This document shows, piece by piece, positions 53,952-64,000 of a stretch of 64,000 bases of DNA. Both the position numbers and the translations under genes were made by a program. The stretch is from contig NC_021002.1 of assembly GCF_000209735.1 (NCBI RefSeq), positions 389,737 through 453,736 on the forward strand. The letters are read 5' to 3'. Below the pieces are notes generated by a model that was not told where the DNA came from, searched no databases, and was given only the letters and a program-made list of their open reading frames with translations. The stretch is from Mycoplasmopsis fermentans PG18 (lineage in GTDB: Bacteria > Bacillota_I > Bacilli_A > Mycoplasmatales > Metamycoplasmataceae). Each line of letters starts with the position of its first letter. Position 1 is the stretch's first letter.

Positions 53952-56900
53952 TTAATTAGCATTTAAATTTTGAGTTTCCGTTTGTTCTTTAGTTTCAATT
54001 TCTTGAGTTAAAATTGATTCTCATTCCTTTGTTGATTCTTCAAAATCTTTAACTGGAACTTCTTCTCTTTCAAGATAATCACTTTGTTTAATTTTATCGC
54101 CTTCTTCGATTAATTGATCAAGTGTTTTTTCTTGTTCTTCAATTGCATTTTCAGCTTCAATATTTTTTGTTTCTCCCTGTTTTATAGTGTTTTCAGTCGA
54201 ATGTGAAACACTTTGAATTTGTTCATTTTGTTCTTCAACATTAAGCTCAATAACCATAGTTGCTTCATCTTTAATAAAACCAACTTCTTGAGTTTTTTCT
54301 GCATTCAAAGTAATTGTGTCTTGAGCTGTTTCTTCTTTTTTGATAGCTTCAACAACTTTTGTATTTTCTTTAGATTTTTCAATTTCTTGAGTTTTGGTGT
54401 TTTCACGATCTTGGCTAATTTTTTCTAAAACTTCTTCAATAGTTTCATCTTTCTTTTCATTATCTAAAACTGGTACTTCTTTAATTTCTTCAACTATAAT
54501 AGTATCTGAGTGTTCTTGACTGATAAAGTCTTCTTCATTAACGTTAATTACTTGACTATTTTCATTAATTATTATTGCTTTAACTTGATTTTCTTCTTCA
54601 ATAACTTCATTTGCTTCTTTAATTTCTTGGTTTGTTGCTTCAAGAATTTCTAATTGAGTTGTTGGTATTTCTTTAGTTACTTCAACTACTTGAGTCATAT
54701 CAACTGGTTCAATACTATTAATAGTTTCAAGAATTTCTTCTTTTTTATCTTCTCATAAAATTCGATCTAGTTTATAAACAATATATTTTTTAGATCTAAT
54801 AAATTTACACAAGTCTTTAAAAATAACAAAGTCTTCAGGATTATTAACATATTTGTAATCATCGATCATAAATGTCATTATTGGTTCATGTTTTCTTCTT
54901 AAAACATAATCAACTTTAAGTGTTCCAAGTGTTTCATTTGGAATTAATTTTAGATAAGGTTTATCTTTAATTGCTTCAAGAATTGTGCTTTTGATTTCTT
55001 GATTTAATAATGAATTCTCAACTTCAACTGGTTCAGTTTCAATGGTTTGCAATTGATTATTATTTTGTTCTTCATCTTCTAAGTGTAAGAAGTTTTTTCT
55101 TTCAATGTCACTTAATTCTAAGAATTCAAGTCAATGTTTGAACATAATAGCATCTTCATTACCTGTCATTATAGTTAAGTCACTAGATTTAAGTGATTTA
55201 ATAACAATCATTTTATCCTTAGCACGACTAACTGCCACATTTAACGCATTCATACCGCCAGGACGTCCAACATAAGTTGAGTGAATTGCTGTATCTTTAT
55301 CATAAGCTACTGAAGCTATAACTAAATCAGCTTCATCGCCTTGAATATTTTCAATGTTTCTTAATAACAAGTTTCCATTATTAATTGCTTTTTCTAATTC
55401 AGGATGATTTTTGAAAATGCTTGTGGTAATTGAATCTTGTTGTTTAGCATTGAAGCACAACAAAATGATTTTGTTGTATTTATTAATATTTTCTTTAATA
55501 AGTTTGATTGCTAAATCAGCTTCAACTGTGTTTTGATTATTTTCTCAAAGGCCATTAACTTCATGTACTTCAATTGGCTTGAAATTAGCTTCCATATTAG
55601 CTGAATCGATAACATCCAAAGTACTTTTGTAGAAGTATTTAGAGCTAAAAGTCATCAGTGAAGCATAATTTGAACGATAGTTTTTGTCTAAAAGCACACT
55701 ATAAACTCCAAGACTTTTAGCAAAGTCTAGAAGGCTATCTACTTTTCCATAAATGCTTTCGTCATCACTAACTCTGACACCAAATCAGTTACTTGGTTTC
55801 ATTTGTTGATCATCACCAGCAAGAATTTTAATTTTTGCTAAATATAATACTGGTAAACCTTTTTCAAGGAAAATTTGGCTTGATTCATCTAGGATTGCAT
55901 AGTCAAATTCGCCTTTATTTCAGGCACTTAAGTCAGCTTCAGGTGTCACAATTACAATAGGGAAAATCTTTTTAATCATATTAGGAAAACGCTTAATAAA
56001 CTTGTAAGGTTCTAATGTTCCTAATCTAATTGTGGCTGCAAATTCTGAGTATTGATCTTTTTCTTCATCAGTAAATTTGTTAATTCGTTTAATAATACCT
56101 TGAGCAATAAATTTCTTTAATTCATTTTCATCGCTAGTTTCTTGAGTATTATTAGAAGGCAAAATGTTTATTAAATCATTTAAAAATTCAAAGTCTTCTT
56201 GCTTTAAGTTTTTTAAAACTTGAACTGAATCATTTAAATTTCCTTGAAATTCTTTAAATGTGTTAAACATTTTTTGGGCTGTTAATTTAATTAATCAGTT
56301 TTTGAAATGTCAGAATTTGAATTTCATTTTGTTAATTCTAAGCATGTCATTAGTTAAAGCTTTTGAATCATCAAAGTGAAATTCGGCTGGATATAAAATA
56401 TTTTTAGGCAATTTTAAAATTGCATTTCAGATTTCTTGTGAAAATGATGATCAATTATTATGAACTTTAGCTAAAGCTTGAGTGATATTAACAAAACGTG
56501 GATCACTACTGAAATTAGCTATATTGTTAACAAAACGAATATCTTTTTGGTTAATGATTCTTAATGGTTTTAAATTAGGATTATCATCATAGTTTTCTAA
56601 ATAATCTAAATATTCTCTAAGAGGCAAGTAGAAATTCTTTTTGTTCATGTTTTTTGAATTAAGCATGAAAAGACAAAAGATTTTTAAAGCGCCCATTCTA
56701 TTTTTAATAACTTCAAGAGCCGCTTTCTTTTGAGAACAAACTAAAGAATTTTTGCCATAAACTAAAAGGTTAGTCAAAATATTAACAATAGTTTGGCTTT
56801 TTCCTGTACCTGGAGGACCTCAAATAATTGTGTTTTGATTTAAGCTTGAAGCTATAGCTTTATCTTGAGAATAGTTGGTAGGTGTAATTTTAAAAATAGA

Positions 56901-57830
56901 TGTTTTAGGGTTGTAAATTGTTTGTTTTACCCTATTTTTATAGATGTTTTTGTTAAATTCTATATCTAAAATTTTGTTCAATTCTTTATTCTTAATTATT
57001 TCAAGCATTCTATTTCTGGCATAGCCACCACTTGGTTGGAATAAGCCTAAAACTACGCCTGGTTCAAATTCCATCGCTTGGTTGCCAATAGCTTCGGGAA
57101 TTCAACGTTTGAAAGGTTGATTTAAGTCTAAGTTAAAGTTGTAAATATCTTTTCATTCTTCATTTAAATATTTAATTAATTCTTTAATTGATCAATCACC
57201 ATAGTTTTCCGAGATATTTAAATCAAAACCTGCATTACTTAATAAGAATAGCAATTTTTCATTAATTTTAATGTCACCATTTGAAACTAAATATGGTCTA
57301 GCATTTCTAATTTCTAAATAAACTTCTTTTAAAAATAAAGGACCATAAACAGCTTTATCGTCAATAACTAATTTAACAAATAAGAAACCTAAGTGCATAG
57401 GTCAAATGTTAGTTTCAGTGTTAATTTCATTAGCTTTATTTAAGAATAACTTTCATTTTAATGATTGTTTTTGAAAATTAACTTTTAATTCATTAATAAT
57501 GTTATTTTTAATTCCAAGAGGATTTTTCTTTAATTGACTATTACGTTTTTCACTTACTTCAATATTGTTTTCTTCAAGAATTTTAATAATTTCTTCATAT
57601 GTATTTGCTTCTTCAAGTAAATTACAAATTCTGATCAAATTAACTTCAAGAATAGGTATGTCAAAGTTTTTATTGTTGTAAATTTTGCTAAAACTTTCAG
57701 GTCCAAAAATAGTATAAAAATCAAAAGCAAATTTGTTATTTACTCTAGTAAATACTGCACTGTCATTTGGACTAACATCTAGTAAATTGTCTAGAATACT
57801 TTGATATTGTTTTTCTTCATTGTTTGACAT
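53952..57830 (-). CDS. Very large SF1 helicase (DNA2/Upf1 type) with nuclease-like domain and acidic tail
   Basis: About 1,292 residues, broken into eight apparent ORFs only by TGA Trp. Walker A GPPGTGKSQTI (~337), Walker B LDESSQ (~645), motif III LAGDDQQMKPSNWFG, motif V NIENIQGDEADLVIASVAYD and motif VI VAVSRAKDKMIVI (~865). Residues ~950-1040 (VDYVLRRKHEPI, TFMIDDYKY, FIRSKKYIVYKLD) follow the pattern of the Vsr/DUF559-like nuclease found at the end of such helicases, but the acidic catalytic position before ID is Met. A ~240-residue Glu/Thr-rich tail ends the protein. ATG 57830 has AGGTGG upstream. Confidence 0.82.
54176..54194 (+). repeat. Dispersed 19-bp motif, copy 6 (inside a gene)
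   Basis: CCTGTTTTATAGTGTTTTC followed by AGTC, lying within the region that codes the helicase's acidic tail on the other strand. The only good copy inside a coding region. Confidence 0.5.
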
Positions 57831-57961
57831 GATATTGACCACCTCATCTATTTATATATGTACATTAATTATAAATATAAAACTTAATATTAATAATAAA
57901 TCATTGTTTGAAAAAGTGCATTATTTATAATTATTTTTTTCAAAAATCAAGTGCAAAATAA

Positions 57962-57980
57962 AAAAGTGGCATAACCACTC
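57962..57980 (-). terminator. Terminator of the membrane protein gene
   Basis: On the minus strand AGTGG-TTATG-CCACT is followed by TTTTTTATTTT, just after the stop of the gene at 58002. Confidence 0.7.
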
Positions 57981-58001
57981 TTATTTTTATTAATATCAAA
58001 A

Positions 58002-58613
58002 TTATTGTTGTTCAGCATTATAAGAATTTGTTGTTTCTCAAACATTTTTCTTTTCTTTACCTTTAACGCTTTCAATAATAATACCAACAATAGAAACTAC
58101 CACAACACCAATGTGTGTAAAGAATTGGATAAATGGTATTACTCCACCGATGAATTTTTCATCGCTTTCTTTTGTCATTTTGAATGTTCCACCAAAGAAT
58201 TGGAATACTAATCAAACTAACATTGTTACAAATACAGCAAGCATAATTGGAGCTATAAATCAGTTTTTGTTTACGAATGCTTTTATTGTAACTGCTAACA
58301 CTGTAAAGATTCATGAAATATAAATGATAAAATACAATGCTGAGATTCCACAAGCTATATAAACCATTGTGTCTGATTCAACTACGCTTTTAATTATTGA
58401 AAAATTACTTGTGAAGTTTGAAAAGTCTGCAAAAATTCCATTTGTTACAAGTCTGTTTGCTATTAAAAACTTACCTGCATCTCCACTTTTTTCACTTACT
58501 TTTGCCATTCAACTTCCTTTAGCAACAATAATTAATAAAACAGTAAATATTGCTAAAATAATTGACAAAGTAATGACAGAAGCGTATTTAATTTTTTTGC
58601 CTTTATCTGACAT
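58002..58613 (-). CDS. Four-helix membrane protein, unknown
   Basis: A 203-residue membrane protein with helices near residues 12-32, 82-104, 112-134 and 158-180. The N-terminus is MSDKGKKIKYASVITLSIIL. No motif of a known transporter is seen. The TGA Trp codons break it into short pieces. GAGGTG precedes the ATG. It lies upstream of the helicase on the same strand but has its own terminator between. Confidence 0.68.
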
Positions 58614-58753
58614 AAACACCTCATTTTTTAATCAAATTTTATAGTTTTTAATATATAAAACTATGTAATTATTATACAACTTTTCTTGTTTTTTGCTATG
58701 TAAATTATTTAATATTTTTTTAGGTTGTAAAATGATCTAATTTCACTAAAACA

Positions 58754-58772
58754 ATTGTTTTATAGTGCTTTA
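58754..58772 (+). repeat. Dispersed 19-bp motif, copy 7
   Basis: ATTGTTTTATAGTGCTTTA overlapping the stop codon of the minus-strand phosphotransferase gene. Confidence 0.5.
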
Positions 58773-59498
58773 GCTTGCAAGCAGGTCCTTAAATTGTTTA
58801 TATAATTCATAAATTCTTTGCTCATATTTAGTAGTTTCAAAGGGCAATATTTTTTGAGCATTTGCTCATAAAACAACGATATAATTAACCAATATTTTGT
58901 GTCTTAAAAGATAAACTAAATTATATTCGCCATAGGTATCTAAAAATAATTTTTCTTGTTTTTTGTCTAACTCATTTGCTTCAATATAATAAGCAAGTTC
59001 AAAATGTTTATCACCTAGCGAAGCATATTCTCAGTCAATAAAATATACTTTTTTATTTTTAACTATCATGTTAAAAAATCAGAGATCATTATGCAGAGGA
59101 GTATCTTTTCTCATTTTTGAAAGTGTCATATTAATAAATTTATAAAAATCATTCAACACTTTAATTTTAAGTTTCTTTTCTTGAATAATTTTGCGATATT
59201 CTTTAATTCTAGCTGCATGATTAGAAGCAGGAAAATTAAGTTTTGAATTGTGTAAAATTTTTAAATTTTGAGCTACTTCCTTTATATTATTATCATCATT
59301 TCAGTATTCTTTACCATCAATATATTCTCAAGTGATTTCTTTGTCATTTTGGCTAATAAGTTTTGGTGTAAAACTAAAATCTTTTAATAAACTGTATTCT
59401 AATTTGTGATTAAATTTATTTAAAATTTTTTCTTGAATAAACTTATTTTCATCTCGATATGAAATGTTAGTATGTCCTTTTTTAATTAAAACTTTCAT
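58770..59498 (-). CDS. Choline/ethanolamine kinase-like phosphotransferase
   Basis: A 242-residue protein with the aminoglycoside/choline kinase fold. PLHNDLWFFNMIV is the catalytic HxDxxxxN (Brenner) motif and VYFIDWEYASLGD is the Mg-binding DWE motif that follows in LicA/choline kinases. The N-terminal ATP lobe is short and lacks a clear glycine loop. It may phosphorylate choline or a related head group taken from the host. ATG 59498 has AAAGAG upstream. It is divergent from lepA. Five or more TGA Trp codons hide the ORF. Confidence 0.75.
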
Positions 59499-59584
59499 TT
59501 TTACTCTTTTTTTATTTCAAAAATTATATATTATATTATTATTTATTTAATATAAAATTTAGCTTACTTAAATAGGTGAAGATA

Positions 59585-61384
59585 ATGGACAAAAGCAAAA
59601 TTAGAAATTTTTCAATTATTGCTCACATAGATCATGGTAAAAGTACGCTTGCTGATAGAATTCTAGAAATTACTAATACAGTTAGTGACCATGATATGGA
59701 TGATCAATTTTTGGACCAAATGGATTTAGAACGTGAAAGAGGAATCACAATTAAATTAAATGCTGTACAAATTAAGTATAAAGATTACGTATTCCATTTA
59801 ATTGATACACCAGGTCACGTTGATTTTACTTATGAAGTTTCACGTTCATTAGCTGCTAGTGAAGGAGCATTATTATTAGTTGATGCTACTCAAGGAATTG
59901 AAGCTCAAACTTTAGCTAATGTTTATTTAGCTCTTGAAAATAATTTAACTATTATTCCTATTATTAATAAAATTGATTTACCTTCAGCTGATATTGAAGC
60001 CACAAAAAATGAAATAGAAGAAGTGATTGGTCTACCAACTGATAATGCAGTTTGCATTTCAGCTAAAACTGGTTTAAATTGTGAAGCAGTTTTAGCTGCA
60101 ATTGAAAAATATATTCCAGCACCTAAAGATGCTGATGATTCTAAACCTCTTAAAGCTTTAATTTTTGACTCGTACTTCGATGAATATCGTGGTGTAGTTA
60201 TGCTTATAAGAATTTTTGAAGGTGAATTAAAAGTTGGCGATGAATTTATGTTTATGTCGAATGGACAAAGATATTTTGTTAGTGAACTTGGAGTTAGAAG
60301 TCCAAAAGAAACTAAGAAAAAGAGACTTGAAGCAGGTGAAGTTGGATATGTAGCAGCTACTATTAGAGATGCTAGAGAAGTAAGCGTTGGAGATACTATA
60401 ACTTTAGTTAATAGACCAGCTGAAAAAGCACTGCCAGGTTACAAAAAGAAAAAACCTGTGCTTTATACTGGGTTTTATCCAATTGATACTCGCGACTATA
60501 TGGAACTTAAAGAAAGTTTAGAAAAAATAGCTCTTTCAGATAGCTCAATAACTTGAGAACAAGAAACTTCTAAAGCTTTAGGATTTGGTTTTAGAGTTGG
60601 ATTCCTTGGAATGTTACATATGGAGATATTGCAAGAGAGATTAAATCGTGAATATAAAATCGGTATTATAGCAACTAGTCCTTCAGTTGAATATGATGTT
60701 CATATGACAGATGGCAGCATTAAAAAAATATCAAACCCTGCACTTTTACCTGATCGAACTTTTATCGATCATATTGATGAACCTTACATTAAAGCTGAGA
60801 TTTTGGTACCTAATGAATACATAGGAAATGTTATGGAACTATGTCAAAATAAACGTGGAATTTATATCAATATGGACTATATTGATGCTAATAGATCAAG
60901 GCTTATTTATGAAATGCCACTAGGCGAAATTATCTTTGATTTCTTTGATAGACTTAAGAGTCTAACTAAAGGTTATGCATCATTTGAATATGACCTAATA
61001 GGCTATAAAACAAGTGATTTGGTAAAAGTAGACATACTTTTAAATGGTGATAAAATTGATGCTTTTTCAATTATTACTCATAAAGATTCAGCTTATAGTA
61101 AAGCTCGTGATTTAACTCAAAAATTAAAAGAAGCTATACCAAGACAAAACTTTGAAGTACCTGTTCAAGCAACTATTGGAAGTAAAATTATTGCTAGAGA
61201 AACTATTAAAGCTTATCGTAAAGATGTTACTTCAAAACTTCATGCAGCTGATGTTTCAAGATATAAAAAACTTTTAGAAAAGCAAAAAGCGGGTAAGAAA
61301 AAAATGAAAATGCTTGGTACTGTTGAAGTTCCTCAAGAAGCATTTTTATCAATTCTTAAAACTAATATTGATAAGAAAAAATAG
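59585..61384 (+). CDS. lepA: Elongation factor 4 (LepA)
   Basis: A 599-residue translational GTPase. G1 [16 protein letters not shown]2/switch I with [11 protein letters not shown]3 DTPGHVDF, G4 NKIDLP and G5 SAKTG are all intact; the LepA-specific C-terminal domain ([20 protein letters not shown] and [20 protein letters not shown]) completes it. The ATG at 59585 is used because TAGGTGAAG lies right before it; an in-frame GTG at 59576 overlaps that site. A TGA Trp near 60554 splits the ORF. Confidence 0.95.
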
Positions 61385-61395
61385 TAAGGGATTTA

Positions 61396-61426
61396 GAGTG
61401 AACCCCAAATTCCGGACTTTTTGGGG
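61396..61426 (+). mobile_element. Solo left end of an IS3-type element
   Basis: AGTGAACCCCAAATTCCGGA and the following CTTTTTGGGG match the left ends of remnants A and B, but no transposase follows. It lies 11 nt after lepA. A nested hairpin follows it. Confidence 0.65.
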
Positions 61427-61470
61427 AAGTGATAGAAAGAAGTGTGTTGAACACTTTTTTTATTTCACTT
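61427..61470 (+). terminator. Terminator downstream of lepA
   Basis: AAGTGT (61440-61445) pairs with ACACTT (61451-61456) followed by T's, enclosed by AAGTGA/TCACTT (61427-61432, 61465-61470). Confidence 0.7.
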
Positions 61471-61577
61471 TTGATTATTTATAAAAGTACTCATAAACAT
61501 TAATTCATATTTTTATTTAGTTTCGTATTCTGCTAAATTAATATACTTTTCAAAAAAATGATCAAAAGTATAAAAAA

Positions 61578-61645
61578 ATAACAGCGTCTAGAACACTTAC
61601 TACCCGTTCGACCTGTTGTATATATTATACCACAGTCGCTGTTAT
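61578..61645. repeat. Inverted repeat at the edge of the mobile element
   Basis: ATAACAGCG (61578-61586) and CGCTGTTAT (61637-61645), 50 nt apart, enclosing GC-richer text (CCCGTTCGACC) and a TATATTATA promoter-like stretch. It lies just upstream of the Rep-like gene and could be an element end, an origin or an operator. The rest of the gap 61471-61577 is AT-rich with no ORF. Confidence 0.45.
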
Positions 61646-61668
61646 ATGTTCAAAAAAAAGGAGAAATT

Positions 61669-62388
61669 ATGAGTGTATACGGCGAACTAAGGTTAATTGC
61701 AAATGAAGGAAGCGAAAACGAAGTTAGAAAGTTTGAAGCTAACTTGGAATGGAGAAAAAATTATTTTGGCAAGAAGGTTTATGACAAGTTAAGCCAAGAT
61801 ACAGTTAGTGAAATTTTAAAAACAAAGATAGTACTCGGTGAAAGCTACTATAAGATTTTGAGAACTGAAAAAGTTGCTTTTGAAGTGTATGTCTGTTTAA
61901 GGTTTCTTGGGGCTAAAAAACGCTATGTAAATTTTTATGAATTAGTGGCTTTTGGCTTCAAGAAAACAAGCTTGCAAAGAGCGGTAAAGTTTTTAACAGA
62001 TATAGGGCTAATTTTAAAAGTTAGAAACGCTGTGAAAATTAAGAAGTTTAAGCTAACTAATGACGATAGAAAGTTCATTGTTATTAGTGGTGATAAAGAC
62101 TGGAAGATTTTCTTGTTGTTTGGATTAGCTAATTTATGAGCTTATAAAACGCTTGTATGAAAATCAAAAGAACTTGGAACTAAAAAGTTTGTTAAAAGTA
62201 GAAAGATGAAAGTCATTGTACAAAATAACTTTTTAGGGCTAAAAGGTTCTACGGCTTACAGATTCTTGAAAAATATATGTTTGGTTTTAGGTTTGAGAAC
62301 TGATGAGTTATTTATTATTCAAAGAAGTGTTGATAACTTGAAGCATTTAAGCTTTAAGACTCAAAGGTATCTTGTAATGCAGATATAA
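61669..62388 (+). CDS. Mobile-element protein, possible winged-helix/Rep-like
   Basis: A 239-residue protein of no firm family. The middle (VNFYELVAFGFKKTSLQRAV then FLTDIGLILKVRN) looks like a winged helix, and a similar pattern recurs near the C-terminus (LGLKGSTAYRFLKNICLVLG), as in plasmid replication initiators with two winged helices. It uses both TGG (twice) and TGA (at least twice) for Trp, unlike the housekeeping genes, and has more varied codons, pointing to transfer from another Mollicutes. AAAGGAG precedes the ATG. First gene of the element that runs out of the window. Confidence 0.5.
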
Positions 62389-62457
62389 AGCAAATGAGGA
62401 GTAGTAATGAATAAGCTTCAATTATTACTGCGGTTTATTCATTACTGCTTGCTTTAG
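62386..62457 (+). promoter_or_regulatory. Hairpin with embedded 16-codon leader ORF
   Basis: AGTAATGAATAA (62403-62414) pairs perfectly with TTATTCATTACT (62435-62446), extended by TAAAGCAA/TTGCTTTA. Within it, GAGGAG precedes a 16-codon ORF, MNKLQLLLRFIHYCLL (62407-62457). This is the shape of a leader peptide controlling the genes downstream, or simply a terminator-like fold after the Rep-like gene. The remaining gap to 62659 holds no other clear ORF. Confidence 0.4.
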
Positions 62458-62659
62458 AAAATCTTATGGACGCACACTCGTGTGTTATCTTTCATATTTA
62501 ACCTTTTTGGGGTTTAAAGACATTTTAGAATAAGTATGCTGATGATGTCCAAATTAGGTCGATAAATAATTAGGAGTATTAATGAATGTAATGAATTAAT
62601 ACGAAGGAGAAAGAAATTAAATACAAAGAAGGAAGTTAGTTAGTTAAAGAGGAGGGAGA

Positions 62660-63862
62660 ATGGATGTTTATATGAAGTTCAACTATGTATCTAAAATGAC
62701 TAACTATAAAACTGGTTTAGGCTATTGTCATGATTTAAATAGTTGAGTATCAAGCGGGGCAGTTATTGATTATTTTGCAAGAGGAGATAAGTGTGTAGCA
62801 TTTAGTCCTTTTGATGATAGTGAAAAAGATAGAATGCTTTTAGAGGAAGTAAGTAGAGAAGAAAAGATTAACTGATATAGAAATCATCTTAAGTCTAAAA
62901 TGGGTAGCCAATATTCTGGTGTTTATGATATGTTAAACGATTCTAGTGCTGATGTAAATATCGATAACGTTAAGGAAGAATTAAAGAGTATTGATGAACA
63001 AACATTTTATGAAGGCATTTTAAACTTAGGTGATTTAGGTTTAGAACATAATGTTTTAACTGCTAATGATTGAGCTGAGTTAGTTAAAGAGGAGTTTAGA
63101 AACTTCTATAGCATTAGCGGTTTTGATTTAGATAACCTTAGTTCTTATTATTCAATACATGGTAATACAGATAATCCACACATCCATTTTATGTTTTTTG
63201 AAAAGACTAAAAAAAGAGCAAAAAGAAAATTAAACATCGACGATATAAAAATGCTAAGAATGAAGATTACAAACAAGCTTATTAAAAACTTTGATTATCA
63301 AAATCTTAAGGATTTAACAAGTAAGTTATGAGATGCCAGAAAAGATGTTTTATCTTCGACAGAACAAACGCTTGAGAATTTTCAAAGCCAAGATTACAAA
63401 GACTTTATTGAGGCTTGCTGTTATGTAAGAGCTGAAATGGAGAATAGGTTCAATAAGTCTTATAAACTCGCTTCACCAGAAGTTAAAGAAGCGATAAACA
63501 AGATAGAAACATTTTTATATAAATATGATGATGATTTTAAAGGAAAGATGGATAACTATCAAAAGGCATTTGATTTAGTTATGCAACTAAAGGATGAAAC
63601 GAATTCAACGTTTTTAAAAAAGAGAATCAATAATGTTTTGAGAACTGAAAAAGATGAGTTTTCTAGACAGCTAGGGAACAAGATAATAAAAGCAATTCTA
63701 AAATCAAGAAATGCTAAGAGCGCTAAAAGCTTTACAAAATTATTCTTTTATAACTTGAATGTAAATGATGATTCTTGAAGATTGATTAATAGAGCTAAGA
63801 AGATTTTTGAAGCTCAAAGCATTCAAGAATACGAAAACATTATGACTTATTACAAAATATAG
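62660..63862 (+). CDS. HUH-type relaxase (MobA/MobL-like)
   Basis: A 400-residue protein. NPHIHFMFFEK (~170-181) gives the His-hydrophobic-His metal site of HUH nicking enzymes, preceded by a pattern SSYYSIHGNTD. The C-terminal half is helical and charged. Such relaxases nick the origin of transfer for conjugative mobilisation or rolling-circle replication. The N-terminal region (GAVIDYFARGDKCVAFSPFD) resembles MobL-type enzymes; the catalytic Tyr could not be picked with certainty. AGGAGGGAG precedes the ATG. Trp codons are TGA. Confidence 0.6.
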
Positions 63863-63871
63863 GATTTTATT

Positions 63872-64000
63872 ATGGGAAACAATATATCTAAGATAGTTAA
63901 AAAAATTATAGAAACGGAAGATTGAAATGATGTTATAACGGGTATCAATTTACTTCATTATAAAAAGATTTTGAAAAAACATATGCCATTAAGAAACGTA
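63872..64000 (+). CDS. Mobile-element gene, 5' part
   Basis: The frame starts MGNNISKIVKKIIETEDWND and is still open at the window's end (43 codons visible, one TGA Trp). No family can be told. It follows the relaxase by 9 nt, so it belongs to the same transcription unit of the element. Confidence 0.5.

Noticed and set aside
54213..54428. 71-codon + strand ORF opposite the helicase tail
   Set aside because: Phe/Asn-rich shadow of the Glu/Lys-rich tail on the other strand; no start signal.

Overview
The window is a Mollicutes chromosome, most likely a Hominis-group mycoplasma (Metamycoplasma/Mycoplasmopsis type). It is very AT-rich, and nearly every conserved tryptophan is encoded by TGA (topA, rpsF, rplT, lepA, gyrA), so genes look broken unless TGA is read as Trp. 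The gene content is minimal: lipoproteins with short lipoboxes, no cell-wall genes, and oversized ABC ATPases. The species is inferred, not shown.

Layout. 1-9 kb: the end of an M42 peptidase gene, a UPF0154 protein, topA, the rpsF-ssb-rpsR operon with a structured leader, a short TsaC, trigger factor, a YbiT-type ABC-F ATPase and a second trigger-factor-like protein. 9.3-9.8 kb: tRNAs Asn, Glu, Val, Thr and Leu. 10-18 kb: ruvAB, a fused secDF, truB-HAD-ribF and a frameshifted tmcAL. 18-22.6 kb: an orphan oppF with a huge coiled-coil insertion, then small lipoprotein and membrane genes. 22.8-32.2 kb: one long operon of surface lipoprotein, surface nuclease, ABC ATPase, two permeases, a small membrane protein and a second lipoprotein. 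It resembles the M. genitalium MG185-MG189 block and probably degrades nucleic acid and imports the products. 32-44.6 kb: rmuC, GNAT, DJ-1, a phosphohexomutase-like pseudoenzyme, gyrA with a 3' frameshift, a membrane protein, rpsD, rpmE, hrcA-grpE and mscL.

44.6-53.9 kb is an accessory, decaying zone. It holds IS3-type and IS256-type remnants, a small double-glycine-leader peptide gene, the infC-rpmI-rplT operon (AUU start) embedded between IS remnants, a ~1270-codon surface protein broken by one stop, and a Xer-type recombinase pseudogene. 54-61.4 kb carries a very large SF1 helicase with a degenerate nuclease-like domain and acidic tail, a membrane protein, a choline-kinase-like phosphotransferase and lepA. 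From about 61.4 kb a mobile element begins, with a winged-helix/Rep-like protein, an HUH relaxase and a further gene; it runs off the window.

Most notable: (1) GrpE carries an N-terminal FKBP-like domain resembling the trigger factor middle domain; (2) a bacteriocin-like double-glycine peptide; (3) a dispersed ~19-bp motif, CCTRTTTTATAGTGCTTT-like, in at least seven places; (4) several pseudoenzyme-like degenerations (ABC-F second site, phosphohexomutase homolog, helicase-linked nuclease); (5) single-base disruptions in gyrA and tmcAL. All assignments come from reading the sequence and family knowledge; no database search was run.
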